A stretch of 64,000 bases of DNA. It comes from Mycoplasmopsis iners ATCC 19705 (GTDB taxonomy: Bacteria > Bacillota_I > Bacilli_A > Mycoplasmatales > Metamycoplasmataceae). The notes beneath the pieces are model-generated. The model was not told the DNA's origin. It did not search any database and was given only the letters and a program-made list of their open reading frames with translations. The stretch's first letter is position 1. Each line of letters opens with the position of its first letter. Made by a program: the position numbers and the translations under genes. The DNA lies in assembly GCF_000701805.1 (NCBI RefSeq), contig NZ_JNJW01000002.1:1-64000 (forward strand), given 5' to 3'. Positions 21,222 to 36,147 of the stretch are shown here, in pieces.

Positions 21222-21887
21222 AATCTATCCTTTCTAAGACTAAAATCGATTTGTTTTTCTTCGCTTAACATTGAATTTATTTTTTTAAAACAGTTTGAAC
21301 TATAAAAAGGATTAGCACCTTTTTTATAACTAAGCGGCGAAGGATGAGAAGTAAATATAGTTTTAAGCTTGTTTATAGGTAAATTAGGCGAAAATTTCTT
21401 AATAAAATTTAATGCTTCATTGCCTCATAAAACTAAAATTACATCAGAATTATTTTCAAAAATATATTGAATTAAATTCGCAACATATAATTCTCAACCC
21501 TTGTTTTTATGGCTTTTTGGTTTATTTTCTTCAACAGTTAAAACTGTATTTAATAATAAAATACCTTGCTGGGCTCAAGAGTCTAATTTAAAAGTTTCAA
21601 TTACTGATCCAGGGTAATCTCTTTTAACCAAATCAATAATATTTTCGAGACTTCTTGGACAATTTTTGTTAGAACTAAATGCTAAACCATCCGCATAATT
21701 TTTTGAATAATAAGGATCTTGTCCTAAAATGATTACTTTTAAGTCCTTAATTTCACAAAAATCTAAGGCTCGATATCAATTTTTCTTTTCTGGAAAAATT
21801 TGCTTGGTCTTTAATTCTTGTTCTAAGAAAGCCATTAACTGTTTAAAATAATCTTTTTTCAATTCAATGTTATGAAATTTTTGATAA

Positions 21888-21898
<11 letters not shown>
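21215..21898 (-). CDS. ung: Uracil-DNA glycosylase
   Basis: 227 residues, family 1. It removes uracil from DNA. The catalytic water-activating loop GQDPYY is at about residue 60, and the C-terminal HPSPLS loop that contacts the minor groove is present. UGA Trp codons lie in KNWYRAL, LDSWAQQG, KGWELY and LVLWGNE. The start ATG lies within the end of pheS (11-bp overlap) and the stop lies within the start of pheT, so expression is tied to that of PheRS. Confidence 0.95.
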
Positions 21899-22839
<941 letters not shown>

Positions 22840-22847
<8 letters not shown>

Positions 22848-24060
22848 TTTTGCTCCTATTAATTTTTTTAATTAATTCATAATACTCTTTAATCTTTGGT
22901 GAATCATTGTCATGAAATTCTAAAAATGTTTGGTCTTTAATTTTAGTTGGCAAATATGACTGTTTTACAATAGAATTAGGAAAATCATGTGGATATAAAT
23001 AGCCTAATCCGTCTCCTAATTTACTTGCCGAAGAATAATGTGAGTCTCTTAAGTGTTTAGGTATTTCATAAACATTACCTTGGTCAATAAAGTTTTGGAC
23101 TTTGTTCAAAGCCATATAAACACTATTGCTTTTTGGTGCTAGAGATGTTGTAATTATCGCAAAATATATGGGTAAATTTGCTTCGGGAAAACCTAATTTT
23201 TCAACAGCATTAAAAGCTGCTTCAACTCTTAATGAGACATTAGGGTCTGCTAAACCAATGTCTTCATAAGCAACACAAGTTAATCGCCTAAATAACCCTT
23301 GATAATCTCCCGATTTTAAAATTAAAGTTCCATAATACAAAGCGGCATCAACATCGCTTCCTCTTAATGATTTATGAAAAGCAGACAAATTGTTGTAATG
23401 CGCGCTTGAATTCATATCACTATAAAAATTAATGTTTGGAATTAGTTTTTTTAGATCTTCGTTTTTTACTTCCTTATTTCTATTTAATAAAGCAACCATT
23501 TGAAGATTATTTAGCGAATTCCGATAATCTCCATTAGAATGTTTGATCAATGAAAGTAAAACATCATCTTGAATTATTAAATCTGGAAAATGCTTATCAA
23601 TAACTTTTCTTAAACTTTCTGCAACATCTTTTTCATCTAGTTTTGTGAATTGTAAAATTTGCATTCTGCTTCGCACTGCCGGATTAACTCTAAAATAAGG
23701 GTTTTCTGTTGTAGTAGCATAAACAATTACCTTGTCATATTCCAAATAAGAAAGCAAAATATCTTGTTTATCTTTATTTAGCCTATGAATTTCATCAATT
23801 ATAATAATCTCTTTACTTTTAAGCAAATCAATTAATTCATTTTTACTGCCGATTGAAGCATTAAACATGCCATAAGATTTTTGCATATCGTTTGCTAAAG
23901 CAACAGCAGTTGATGTTTTACCCGTTCCGCTTTCTCCGAAAAAGATGAAGCTAGTCGATAATTTATGTTCAACTATTTTTTTAAGTAAATTTATTGTATT
24001 TTTTTGTCCTATAACATCTTCTAATGTTTGAGGCCTTAATTCATTGGCTAAATTATTCAT
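22840..24060 (-). CDS. rarA: RarA/MgsA-type AAA+ ATPase, replication-associated recombination
   Basis: 406 residues. The clamp-loader-like AAA+ module begins LANELRPQTLEDVIGQ. Walker A is GESGTGKTS and Walker B IIIDEIHR. The C-terminal MgsA domain includes GSDVDAALYYGTLIL and RLTCVAYEDIGLADP. RarA acts at stalled replication forks. It is the first gene of the long operon leading to tsaD; no UGA codon interrupts it. The 135-bp gap upstream to rnhC contains the likely promoter and the rnhC terminator. Confidence 0.93.
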
Positions 24061-24157
24061 AGTTATTTAATTTTAAGACTTTTTAAATAAAAAAAATCAT
24101 TTTTTGGGAAAAACTCAAATCATTGTTTTTTAGTCGTTCATTAAGCAAAACGCACAA

Positions 24158-24190
24158 ATAAAAAACGACAATCTATTTATTGCCGTTTTT
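24158..24190 (-). terminator. Terminator after rnhC
   Basis: 12-bp stem aaaaacgacaat / attgccgttttt (one wobble) followed by T residues leftward. Confidence 0.75.
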
Positions 24191-24195
24191 GCTAT

Positions 24196-24882
24196 TTAGA
24201 ACATTTTAAAATGTGTTTTAGATATTGTCTTTTTAAAATCTTCGTCTTTATTTTTAAAAAGATTTTGAGCAAACTCTTTGACATTTGGACCAGCTCCCAA
24301 TGGCAGATCAACACCAAATTTTTTGCTTTGTTTTTTCATGAGATTTAAAAACATTCCTCTTGCCAAAACCGAAGCAACAGCTACATTAATATCAATGTTT
24401 TCTGCTTTATGGCTTAATAGTGTATCAAATTTAATTTTTGGCAATTCTCATTCGTTTGTGTCTAAAACCATTTTTTTATAGTATTTTTCAATTGATTTTA
24501 GTGTTGAATATTGGTCAATAAAAACATAATCAATATTTGAAGCCAAACTCTGAAGTTTTTCTAAGGCTTTTAAATGTGAAAACATTTTTATCTCATTGGC
24601 ATTTAGTTTTTCATTCAAACGGTTGTATTCTAATGGCGACAAATAATTTATTGAATAATAAACTAAGTTCTTTATCTGTTCACACAAAAGTAAAATTCTT
24701 GAATCAGATAATTGTTTACTGTCTTTAATACCTAATTCAATTATTTTGTCTAAATTTTTTTTAGGTACAATCGCAGCACATGAAACTACAAAACCAAAAA
24801 AATCACCAACACCTGTTTCATCAATTCCAATTATTTTTTTGTCCTTTAAATCAATTTCACTATTGTATTCAATAAAAATCAT
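24196..24882 (-). CDS. rnhC: Ribonuclease HIII-like RNase H without N-terminal domain
   Basis: 228 residues. It cleaves RNA in RNA-DNA hybrids. The catalytic start GIDETGVGDFFG fits RNase HIII (DExGxGDYFGP type) better than HII, and GIKDSKQL follows. UGA encodes Trp in TNEWELPK. RNase HIII normally carries a 60-90 residue TBP-like substrate-binding domain before the catalytic core; here only about 15 residues precede it. It could be annotated as HII instead. Overlaps the upstream HAD gene by one base. Confidence 0.85.
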
Positions 24883-25808
24883 TATTCATCATCTTCTTCA
24901 TATGACTTACGTGTTTTCATAATTTTGTCATATGACGCATTGCTTTTTTGAATTACTTTTTCTGGATTATCTAATAACTTGTTAATGAATTCACCAACAG
25001 CGCCTTGATCATTTTGTGTTTTCATTCTTACTGTGGCATATTTCTTAACATCGTTAGAAGCATTACCAACAGCAACTGAAATTTTTGCTACCTTAAACAT
25101 AGGTACATCATTGAAACCGTCTCCGAATGCAACTGTTCTATCTAAATCAATTCCGTAGAAACGCGATAAAAGACTTAATGCACGTCCTTTATTAACAGAA
25201 ACATTAGTAATATCAAACACAGGTGTTAAACCTTTTCCTTTTGATCAATATGAAAATTCACCTAAGTCTCCGTATTTTCTCTTTAAATATGAACGCAATT
25301 CTTCAACATCTGTTGTTTCTTTAACATCAAAAATAATTCCAGTTGGTTTAAGTGGTAATTTATTGAAATTTAAACCAACAACAAATTTTTGGCTTTCTCT
25401 AAAACCAAAAACACTTTCAAGGTCTTTATCTCTTTTTTGGATTTGCACTCATCCTGGTCCTTCAATAGCTATGTTTGAAATCTCTTGTTTAACTTTAGAA
25501 TCTCCTAAAACATATAACATTTCATTTAAGTCTAAATATTTAATGTAAGGAATAAAGTTTTCGTCTTTTGGATTGTGAATTTGAGCACCATTGTAGTTAG
25601 CAACAACTGTATCTAAACCTAATTTTTCATAAATTGGTTTTGTACTTCTTCATGGACGGCCTGTCAATAAACATACAACATGCCCTTCTTCTTTTGCTCT
25701 TAAAATAGCGTTAAAAGTCTTTTCATGAATTTCGCCTGTTGATGATTTAGCTAATAATGTTCCGTCTAAATCAATGGCAAATAAAAATTTTTCTTTATTT
25801 AAATCCAT
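24882..25808 (-). CDS. Cof-type HAD-superfamily sugar-phosphate/phosphatase hydrolase
   Basis: 308 residues, Cof (type IIB) HAD phosphatase. Motif I is DLDGT near the N-terminus, motif II Thr is in LLTGRPWRS, and motif III/IV are in the VSVNKGRAL and GDGFNDVPM regions. These enzymes dephosphorylate small metabolites such as sugar phosphates or FMN; the substrate cannot be told from sequence. Three or more UGA Trp. The last 40 residues are basic and polar. Coupled to rnhC by a one-base overlap. AGGAG precedes the ATG. Confidence 0.9.
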
Positions 25809-25913
25809 TTTTCTCCTAATTTAATTATCTAAATTTGATTCTTTAATAGTAATATTTTTTAATAATTAATTTTAAATCACATATATATTTTATATTAAAG
25901 CAATCAAAATGAT

Positions 25914-25940
25914 AAAAAAAGCCTATAAATTAGGCTTTTT
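25914..25940 (-). terminator. Terminator of the parE-parC operon (bidirectional)
   Basis: Stem gccta / taggc with A run on the left and T run on the right. It lies 10 bp past the parC stop. Confidence 0.75.
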
Positions 25941-25949
25941 CACAAACAC

Positions 25950-28526
25950 TTAAATCTTTAATTTTTTCAAAATAGAATCAACATCAAGATTTAAAACATC
26001 TTCGACATCTTTAAATGCTTTATTAAATATTTTTTCTTCTTTTTCATTAACTTTTTCATAAGTTATTTTTTCAAAATTGCCTTTATTATAGATGTTTTCA
26101 TCAATTTTTATATTGGCAAATTTTAAATTAGGTACTTTAATTTTCTTAAAACCTTCTTCTCTGTCAGTTAATGAATATTTTGAAATTTTTTCTGTGGTTA
26201 ATTCGTCTTGATCATTTATTACAAATAATTCGCTGTTAGCATAGGTAACTTCACACTCATCAACAATTGTTTCTTTATATTTTAATTGTTCGAAAAGTCT
26301 TTTACCTAAGTTTTTCTTAGGTGATTTTTCAATTTCGCTAACTTTTATATTTTTAATATACTTACCACCAGAAATTAATGTAACCACATCTTCATTATTT
26401 ACAAAAGCAAAGGCTGTTATTTCATCAATTGGTGGCATATAACAAGATTTAGTACCATTACTTTTTGTACCATAAACCTGCACATCGTTTTCACTGTACA
26501 ATGACGCTAACCCACGTTTGGTAATTAATAAAACATCTTTTAAACCATCACTTAATTTCGCACCAATTAATACATCATTTTGAGCCAATTTAATTGCTGT
26601 AAAAGTTTTATTGTTTCTGCTTATTTCAAAGTCTTTTAATGCAACTCTTTTACCTTGACCAAGTTTGGTAAATAAACCAACATATAATTTTTCATTAAAA
26701 TCATTAACTTTTATTACACCAACTAATTCTTCGCCTGGTAATAATTCCACAAAATCGCTTAAATGCATTCCATATTCTTTTCATTTGCTTTCAACAATTT
26801 TATAAATTGGAATTAAAGCATAATTACCAAAATTAGTAAATAAAAGTAATGTTTCGTTGGTATTAGAATTTTGGAAGTAAATTATTCTGTCGTCATCCTT
26901 TAAAGCAAAGGTAATTAAAGCGTTTGTATCTTTAACTTTTAAAGAAGTTCTTTTTAAATAACCATGTTTAGTAATTGCTAAGAAAACATCTTCGCTTTTG
27001 ACCAAATCGCTTTCGTTATAGGCTATTTTGATTGCTTCTTCATGAATTAATGTTCTTCTTGGAATACCATATTCTTTTTGAATTTGTTTAAGAATCTCAA
27101 TTAATCATTGATTAAAAGCATCCTCGTCATTTAATAAAGTTTCGCATCTTTTAATTTGAGCTTCTAATTCTTCTTTTTCAGCTAAAAAGGCGGCTTTATC
27201 AGTTTTACTTAATTTGTATAATCTTAATTCAGCAATTGCAGTAGCTTGGTTTAAGGTGAAACCAAAAACCTTAACTAAATTGTTAATTACACCTTGTTTA
27301 GAATCTTCACTTTCTCTAATAACTTTAATTACATCATCAGTTATTTCTGAAACTTTAATAAAACCTAATACTATTTCTAAACGTGCTTTATATTTGATTA
27401 AATCAAATTCTAAAGTTTTGGTTTTTACATCTTTTACATGGGTTAAATAACCATCTAGTAAATCATTTAATGAAAGTAATTGCGGAGAATTATCTTTAAT
27501 TGCAACATTGTTGTAATTGTAATAAATTTGCATTTCTGTTTTTTGTAAAAGATAATTCAAAATTGTTTCTTCATTAGCATTCTTATCTAAAGTAATTAGA
27601 ATACTAATTCCATTACGGTCTGATTGATCCTTAATGTCAAGTAAACCATTAATGCTTTCGTTCATAATTATTAAATCGATATCTTTAACAAGCTTTGATT
27701 TAATAACGCCATAAGGAATTTCATAAATTTCAATATATTTGTTTTTATTGTCTTCAAAGATTTTATATTTAGAAACTAGTGTTAATTTACCTTTACCTGT
27801 TTCGAAAGCCTCTATAATACCGTCTTTCCCGTAAATTTGCCCACCAGTAGGAAAGTCAGGTCCTTTAATATATTTTAAAAGTTTATTTAGCGAAATAAAT
27901 GGATCTTTAATTTTGGCAATTGTTGCATCAATTACTTCAATTAAATTGTGCGGAGGCATTTCAGTGGCAAAACCAGATGCTATACCTTTAGCTCCATTTA
28001 ATAATAAGTTAGGAATTATAGCCGGTAAAACAACTGGTTCTTTTTCCGAATCATCAAAGTTAGGAGCAAACTTAACAGTGTTTTTCTTTAAATCTTCTAA
28101 TAATAGTTCACTAATTTTAGCCAATCTAACTTCAGTATAACGCATAGCAGCAGCGGGGTCATCATCAATTGAACCTACATTTCCATGCATTTCTAATAAA
28201 GTATGACCCATTTTTCAATCTTGAGACATTCTAATCATTGCTTCATAGATTGATGAATCGCCATGTGGGTGATATTTACCAATTACGTCACCAACAACTC
28301 TAGCTGATTTTTTAAAAGGTTTATTATTTTGCAAACCTAAATCATTCATTGAATAAAGAATTCTTCTTTGAACAGGTTTTAAACCATCCCTAATGTCAGG
28401 CAAAGCACGTTGTTGAATAATGTATTTAGAATAACGACTAAATCTGTCACTCATTATGGAATCAATATTTTCTTGAATAATTTTGCTTAAAATGTTATCT
28501 AATTTTTTTTGCTTATTTTTATCCAT
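25950..28526 (-). CDS. parC: DNA topoisomerase IV subunit A
   Basis: 858 residues. It breaks and rejoins DNA during chromosome decatenation. The catalytic tyrosine is in [10 protein letters not shown] (residue 130). The quinolone region reads [12 protein letters not shown] with the usual susceptible Ser and an acidic residue four positions on. A beta-pinwheel C-terminal domain follows. It is called ParC rather than GyrA because it lies directly after parE and lacks the gyrase-box glutamine motif that I would expect. UGA Trp appear at SQDWKMG, FNQWLIE and ESKWKEYG. Starts 10 bp after the parE stop. Confidence 0.92.
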
Positions 28527-28536
28527 AATTCTCCAA

Positions 28537-30471
<1,935 letters not shown>

Positions 30472-30510
30472 TTATTTAATTTATTTAATATAAATTTAAA
30501 TTGGCAAAAT

Positions 30511-30534
30511 AAAAAAGCCGTATGAAACGACTTT
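30511..30534 (-). terminator. Terminator after the membrane protein gene at 30539
   Basis: Seven-bp stem (aaagtcg / cggcttt leftward, one G-U pair) followed by T residues, a few bases past the stop. Confidence 0.6.
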
Positions 30535-30538
30535 AATA

Positions 30539-31534
30539 TTAATCAAGTAATAAAGGTAAATTTTGAAGAGTTCCTATTAAGTAAATATCTCTTAATAGGG
30601 TATTTTCAGGGTGTTTAATTGATTTTCATTGGAATAATTCTCTATCCATTTTGATTCATGAATAAACTTTTTGTGTTTCAGCATCAATGTAGAAACCAAA
30701 TCCTCTGTTTCATAAATCTAAATAATCTACAAATTCAGCAATTTGGTTGTATCCTTCCTTATTTAAGCTCTTTTGGTTAGAAAAGATTTGGTATCTTTGA
30801 CCTAAATCATATTTAACTTCTGGATCTTTAGCAAAAGTTGAATTCATTGGGAATTTTGGTCCAAATAAGTAGCTTTGTGTAAATTGTTTTGAAGTAATTT
30901 TTCCTTCCATGAATAAATAAGAATTCATGTCATCTGCTGAATAACCCATTCTGATATTTTGAATTTTTCAGTTGTCATTCTTGTTTAAATCTTTATTAGC
31001 AAAAACACGACCCAAAACAAATTTCATCTTTTGATCTTTAGCAATGTGTGATAAAGCTAATGAATCTGTAACTCAATCAAGTGATCTTCATTTTTTACTT
31101 TCTTGTAAATATGCTTTTGGGTTTTCTTGATATTCTTTACTAAATTTGCCACGGTAAGCACCTCTGCCTACATAATTCATGTCATTTAATTGGTATAAAA
31201 CTTTTAAAAAGTCATCATTGCTGTCAATTAAACGGAAACTTTTAGCTCATTTTAATCTATAAAGGGCTAAAACACCATTTAAAATTGACAATAAAGCAAA
31301 ACACATTGCAATGGCAAAGAATATTCACCTTAAGTCATACATTTTTTGAGTTCTAGGGTAATAGAATGTTGCTAAGCCTAATAAAAGTAATGCGCCCAAT
31401 GCACAGACAAAGGCAAATAAAGCAAAAACTATAAATAATGCTAATACTCAATCTCTTTTAATATTAATTCTTGGAACTGCTTTTTGAAACTTTGTATATT
31501 TTTCGTCCAAGAATTGTTGATATTTTAGAAGCAT
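30539..31534 (-). CDS. Two-span membrane protein with large C-terminal domain, unknown
   Basis: 331 residues. After a basic N-terminal 30 residues come two hydrophobic helices (about residues 30-58 and 68-92), then about 240 residues of soluble sequence rich in aromatic residues and Lys. The soluble part has motifs such as NDMNYVGRGAYRGKF and MGYSADDMNSYLFMEGK but no catalytic pattern I know. At least ten UGA Trp codons. ATG 31532-31534 follows AAAGGATGAG. It is a single-gene unit with its own terminator. Function unknown. Confidence 0.7.
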
Positions 31535-31633
31535 ATCTCATCCTTTCGATGTTTAAAAATTGTTTATATTTTTTATATATTATACTTTTATTTAATTTTA
31601 TTTAAATTATTTATTTATATATAAATATAGGTG

Positions 31634-32635
31634 CTAAAAAGCAGTTTCTAAGAAGTCTAATAATTCAAGTGGGCATTTATTCTCAAAAAGAACTTTGAAA
31701 ATATTTTTTAAGAATGGAATTTGAATTTCATTATCATCTTTCAAGTATTCGTAAAAAATTGTTGCACTGCGATAACCTTCAATTGTGGTTGTGTTTTCAT
31801 TTAAGGCTTTATCAATGCCTAATTCGTAAATTTTCATACCGAATGAAAAGTTTCTACTTTTGGTTGATGTACATGTTAAAAATGTGTCGCCAATGCCTGA
31901 AAAATCAATTGTTGCTGATTGAACTTTTTTATTGATTGGATAATATTTATTTTTGATTTCATTAATTTCTCTAATTGCTAATGTTAATAAGGCTGCTTCT
32001 GGATTTTTGTATGGAAAAATATTTTTGGCAATTCCTAATCCAATTGCAAAGGTATTTTTTAATGCCGCAAATAATTGTGCACCATATACATCTCTACATG
32101 GAGTGGCTATAAAATAGTTGTTTTTGAACAATCCTGCTACTTTTTCCAAGTATGTTTCTTTTTCGCCAACTATATTAACCATGGTTAATTGATTATCAAA
32201 TACTTCAATTGCGAATGATGGACCAACTAATGTACAAACATTTTTTAAATTGTTGCCGAATTCTTCTTTTAAAACATCAGAATAGAATTTTTTGCTTTTT
32301 GCATCAATACCTTTGGCAACATTAATTACATTCATTTTTCTATCTTTTAAAACTGCTTTAATTTGTGGAATTACCATTGAAAAAGCTGCCGATGGCACAG
32401 CCAAAATAATATATCTCGAATCATATAATGCATCTTCTAAGTTTAATGTAGCTCTTACGTTTCTTGGTTTATTAAACCTTCGCTCGCCAAAATATTTTGA
32501 ATTAAAACCTTTGTTAATGTCATCTATTTCTTGTTCGTTAATGCCTCACATTGTCACTTTATGACCATTGTTGCTCAACGTTGAAGCTAAAGCACTGGCA
32601 AATGCGCCTGTTCCAATAAATGTTATTTTACTCAT
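31634..32635 (-). CDS. gpsA: Glycerol-3-phosphate dehydrogenase [NAD(P)+]
   Basis: 333 residues. It reduces dihydroxyacetone phosphate to sn-glycerol-3-phosphate for phospholipid synthesis. The N-terminal dinucleotide fold is FIGTGAFASALAS. NVAKGID is the substrate-site motif; LKNTFAIGLGIA and SGIGDTFLTCTS carry the catalytic Lys and following loop, and NTTTIEGYRSA is present. Last gene of the mnmE-tatD-ksgA operon. I see no convincing hairpin terminator after it. Product would feed pgsA. Confidence 0.94.
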
Positions 32636-32651
32636 TTTAATTTACCTCACC

Positions 32652-33074
32652 TTATTTGATTTTCTTGTCTTTTTTCTCTAATGGTTTTAATGCTGAAAAA
32701 TTCAATATTAATTTATTTGCTAGTTTATATTTTGGCAAACCTTGTTTTTTATCATTTGCCCTTTCCGCCTGTTTTAAAGCTAAAACAGTCAAAACATGAT
32801 TTGCTGTTAATAAAGTTGCTAAAATCAAACACATAACACCTAAGATACCAGTTGTTAATGTAGAAAACAAAAAGGAGTTATCTCACTTTATCCCTTGTAA
32901 AACACAATAAATCGGTGTTGAAATTGCATATGATATTGCTACACCATAAAGCATAATTATTGAAAATATCTTAAAAATGTTTTTTCTTTTATAAACGCTT
33001 TTTTTCTCATGTCTTTTTTCATAAAGTTCATAAAGTTCATAAAAGTTTGCTTCATAAATATGTTTAATGTACAT
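32652..33074 (-). CDS. Small two-span membrane protein, unknown
   Basis: 140 residues. A charged N-terminal 32 residues (YELYELYEKRHEKK) is followed by two hydrophobic helices (about residues 35-58 and 67-98) and a basic C-terminal tail of 40 residues. One UGA Trp lies between the helices (QGIKWDNS). The ATG lies inside the end of ksgA (11-bp overlap), so it is translated with the operon. gpsA starts 16 bp after its stop. No family recognised. Confidence 0.7.
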
Positions 33075-33846
33075 TATTCTCCTTCATTGTATTTAAACAA
33101 TTATACAAATCAACAATTTGCTTTAATGACAATTCTTGTATTCGCACTAATTCGCCAAAGTTCATTTTTTGATAAGCTTTCTCAATTTGCTCATTACTAT
33201 ATTTTTGTTTAAGTGAAAACTTTAATTTTTTTCTTCTTGCTAAAAAGCATAATTTGAAGAATTCTTTTAATTGTTCGAAATTGTCGTTTTGTTCTTTTTT
33301 AAAGGTTAATTTGACAATAGCCGAATCAACTTTAGGTTGCGGAGTAAATTGAGTTTTCTTAACTTTAAATACTTTTTCAACATTAGCAACATATTGTGTT
33401 GTTATTGATAATTTTGAATAGTCAGCTTGATTGGGTTGGGCGATTAATCTATCAGCAACTTCCGCTTGAACCATTAAAATAGCCGAATTGAACAAATATC
33501 TGTGATCTAAGAGTTTTAAAATTATGTCACTAGTTATGTAATAAGGAATATTGCCAACAACATCATAATTTGAATAACTGGTTAAATTGGCATCTAAAAA
33601 ATCTTGTAATTGAATTTGGCTTTCTTGGAGGATCTTATTTTCAATTAAATAATTTTTCATGTCTGGATCTATTTCAAAAGCTATAAATTTTTCGGCTTGG
33701 TTGGCAATTAATTGAGTTATAGCTCCTAGTCCGGGACCAATTTCCAATATTTTTTTACCTTTTGGTTCAATAACATCAACAATTTTGTTTATTATGCCCT
33801 GATTATTTAAAAAATTTTGACCATATTTCTTTTTAGCATCATGCAT
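33064..33846 (-). CDS. ksgA: 16S rRNA (adenine(1518)-N6/adenine(1519)-N6)-dimethyltransferase
   Basis: 260 residues. It dimethylates two adjacent adenines in helix 45 of 16S rRNA and acts as a late 30S assembly check. SAM motif I is EIGPGLGAIT, and the catalytic motif IV is NIPYY. I use ATG 33844-33846 (MHDAKKKYGQNFL), the family's usual start, rather than an upstream ATG that would overlap tatD by 20 bp; neither has a strong Shine-Dalgarno and reinitiation after the tatD stop one base away is likely. No UGA. Confidence 0.95.
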   Translation of the reverse strand: MHDAKKKYGQNFLNNQGIINKIVDVIEPKGKKILEIGPGLGAITQLIANQAEKFIAFEIDPDMKNYLIENKILQESQIQLQDFLDANLTSYSNYDVVGNIPYYITSDIILKLLDHRYLFNSAILMVQAEVADRLIAQPNQADYSKLSITTQYVANVEKVFKVKKTQFTPQPKVDSAIVKLTFKKEQNDNFEQLKEFFKLCFLARRKKLKFSLKQKYSNEQIEKAYQKMNFGELVRIQELSLKQIVDLYNCLNTMKENNVH

Positions 33847-33847
33847 T

Positions 33848-34618
33848 TTATTTTTTTCTAGAAACATTTAGATTAAACAATTCCTTTGCATTCTTTAAAA
33901 CTTGATCAGCAAATTTTTCTAAAGGCATTTTCTTTAAACCGGCAATATAAATAGCTGTATGAATTACATAATTTGAGAAATTCTTTTGCCCTCTTTTGGT
34001 TGCTGGTGTTAGATATGGGGCGTCTGTTTCTGTTAAAATTCTTTCAACAGGCATTCATTCTAAAACTTCTATTGTTTTGGTAGCATTTTTATATGTTACT
34101 ATTCCACTAAAACTAAAATAACAACCTAATTCATAAAATTTTTTAGCTCAATGTAAATCACCACTAAAGGTATGAATCATAAATTTAACAGTTGGATAGT
34201 TTTTGATTATTTCATAAAGATCTTCATAAGCATCTCTCATATGAATAACAACAGGTAAATTGTGTTTTTTTGCTATTTCAATTTGGCTAATAAATGATTC
34301 TTTTTGCAATTGCTTGTCTATGTCTCAATAATAATCTAAACCAATCTCACCAATTGCTTTGACATTTTCATCAATTTGTTTTTCAAGTAATTCACCGTCT
34401 TGTGCTCCTGAAATTTCTGTTGGGTGAATACCAATTACAGGAAAAGTGAAATCAAATTGTTTACATATTTTTTTAACTTCTTCATTTTCTTCAAGGCTAC
34501 ATCCTGTAACCATCATCACAGCAACGCCTTTAGCTTTAGCTTTTTCAATTACATGAAAATTATCTTTGTAATAATGCTTAATCGGATGAACGTGTGCATC
34601 AACATATTTAATACTCAT
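33848..34618 (-). CDS. tatD: TatD-family metal-dependent DNase
   Basis: 256 residues. TIM-barrel hydrolase with 3'-5' DNase activity in characterised members. Metal ligands are seen as DAHVHP at the N-terminus, GEIGLDYYW, HMRDAYED, IHTFSG and ETDAPYL. UGA Trp codons include that in DYYWDID. It stands between mnmE (4 bp away) and ksgA (1 bp). In mycoplasmas tatD is often annotated next to ksgA, which fits. Confidence 0.92.
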
Positions 34619-34622
34619 TTTT

Positions 34623-35969
34623 CTACTTTCCTAGACAAAAGTTCTTAAACATTTCATCTAATAAATCTTCATTGTCTGCTCTTCCCGAAATATCAACTAA
34701 GTTTGCCCATGCTCTTCTAATGTCAACTATAGTAAGATCGGGGTGTAAACCACTTTCTAAAGTGTTAATTGCTTCAACAATATTTAGTTTAGCTTGTTTG
34801 ATTAATGATAATTGACGTGCATTATTTACATAATCATCATTATTTAAAGAGGCTAAATTGTAATTGTCTCTTAAAGCCTCTTCTAACTCGTTAATATCAC
34901 CGTTTTTAGCACTAACATAAACATAATCATCGATATGTTGTTTTGGATTTATTAAATCAGTTTTATTAATAACTTTAATTAATTTTTTGCCTTTTTCATA
35001 GGCTTTTTGGTCTACTAAAGCATCAAAATTATTGTTGTCTTGGGTTGGATCTTCAACATGAATAATTAGATCTGCTTTATCAATTTGTTCAAATGACTTT
35101 TCAATACCAATTTTCTCGATTTTTCGATCAGTTTCTCTGATTCCGGCAGTATCAATTAATTTGAATAAAATTCCATCAATCTGATATGAAGCTTCAATAA
35201 TGTCCCTTGTTGTTCCTGCTTCATCAGTAACAATTGCTTTATCTTCTTGTAATAAGCAATTTAAAATTGAAGATTTTCCAACATTAGGTTTACCTAAAAT
35301 AGCAACTTTAATACCTTCAAAAATTAATCTTGAACTCTCACTCTTTTGAATGATTTCGTCTAATTTTTCATTGAATTTGACTAATTTATTAAGCAATTCT
35401 GCACCTAATGCATCTTCAACATCATCATATTCTGGGTAATCAATATTAACCTCTATTGCGCCAATCAAATACATTAATTGTTTTATTAAATCATTGATAA
35501 GTTGAGAGGTTCTGCCATCAAATTTTCTAACTGCTAACTGAGTTTGCTTAATTGTTTGAGCATGAATTAAATCATTAATAGCCTCTGCTTTAATTAAGTC
35601 CATTTTGCCATTTAAAAAAGCTCTCCGACTAAATTCTCCAGGTTGGGCTAATCTAGCGCCATTAGCCAATAACAATTCCAAAATGTAATTAGTAATTACA
35701 ATACCACCATGGCAATTAATTTCAACAGTATCCTCGCCTGTGAAAGTGTTGTTTCCAATAAATCATGCTATTAAAACTTCATCAACAAGTTCGTTATTTT
35801 TAAAATTATTAATAATATTTCCATAAGTTATCTCTCGATTTTTACCAACTTTGCCAGTAAAAATTTTTTGAACAATCAAAGTGCTCTCTGGTCCACTAAC
35901 TCTAATAATTGAAATCGCTTGATTTGTTTTTCCGCCAGAGCTAATTGCTGCTATTGTGTCATTTATCAT
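34623..35969 (-). CDS. mnmE: tRNA uridine-5-carboxymethylaminomethyl modification GTPase MnmE
   Basis: 448 residues. With MnmG it modifies the wobble uridine of several tRNAs. The N-terminal folate-binding domain (about residues 1-118) includes CHGGIVVTNYILE. The inserted G domain has the P-loop [14 protein letters not shown] and DTAGIRETD. The C-terminus ends FCLGK with the conserved cysteine. One UGA Trp at residue 69 and one Trp written TGG or TGC-context elsewhere. First gene of the operon ending at gpsA; divergent from fmt. Confidence 0.95.
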
Positions 35970-36135
35970 AATAGTATTTTATATTATTAATATATATATT
36001 TATGTATAAATTAAGGCTATTTTTGGCATTTTTTAACGTTTTTAAGCATTTATTGAAAATTAGTAATCAAAAACAAACTCATAAAATATATTTGCTAATT
36101 AAAAATTAGTGTATTTTAATCAAGCTCTATTGCTT

Positions 36136-36141
36136 TATAAT
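36136..36141 (+). promoter_or_regulatory. -10 box of fmt, placed for a leaderless transcript
   Basis: Perfect TATAAT ending 6 bases before the fmt ATG (36148). A normal start point 6-8 bases downstream would fall on or next to the A of ATG. No clear -35 is visible. Confidence 0.5.
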
Positions 36142-36147
36142 AAGTCT

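Noticed and set aside
28215-28526. Several adjacent short frames in parC, parE, pheT, the giant permease and MATE gene read as separate broken genes
   Set aside because: All break points are single UGA codons in a constant frame; with translation table 4 each is one intact gene.
36109-36147. GTG-initiated 13-residue extension of fmt
   Set aside because: It would start upstream of the TATAAT box and ahead of the conserved family start MIKLVLAGTPEFAVP.
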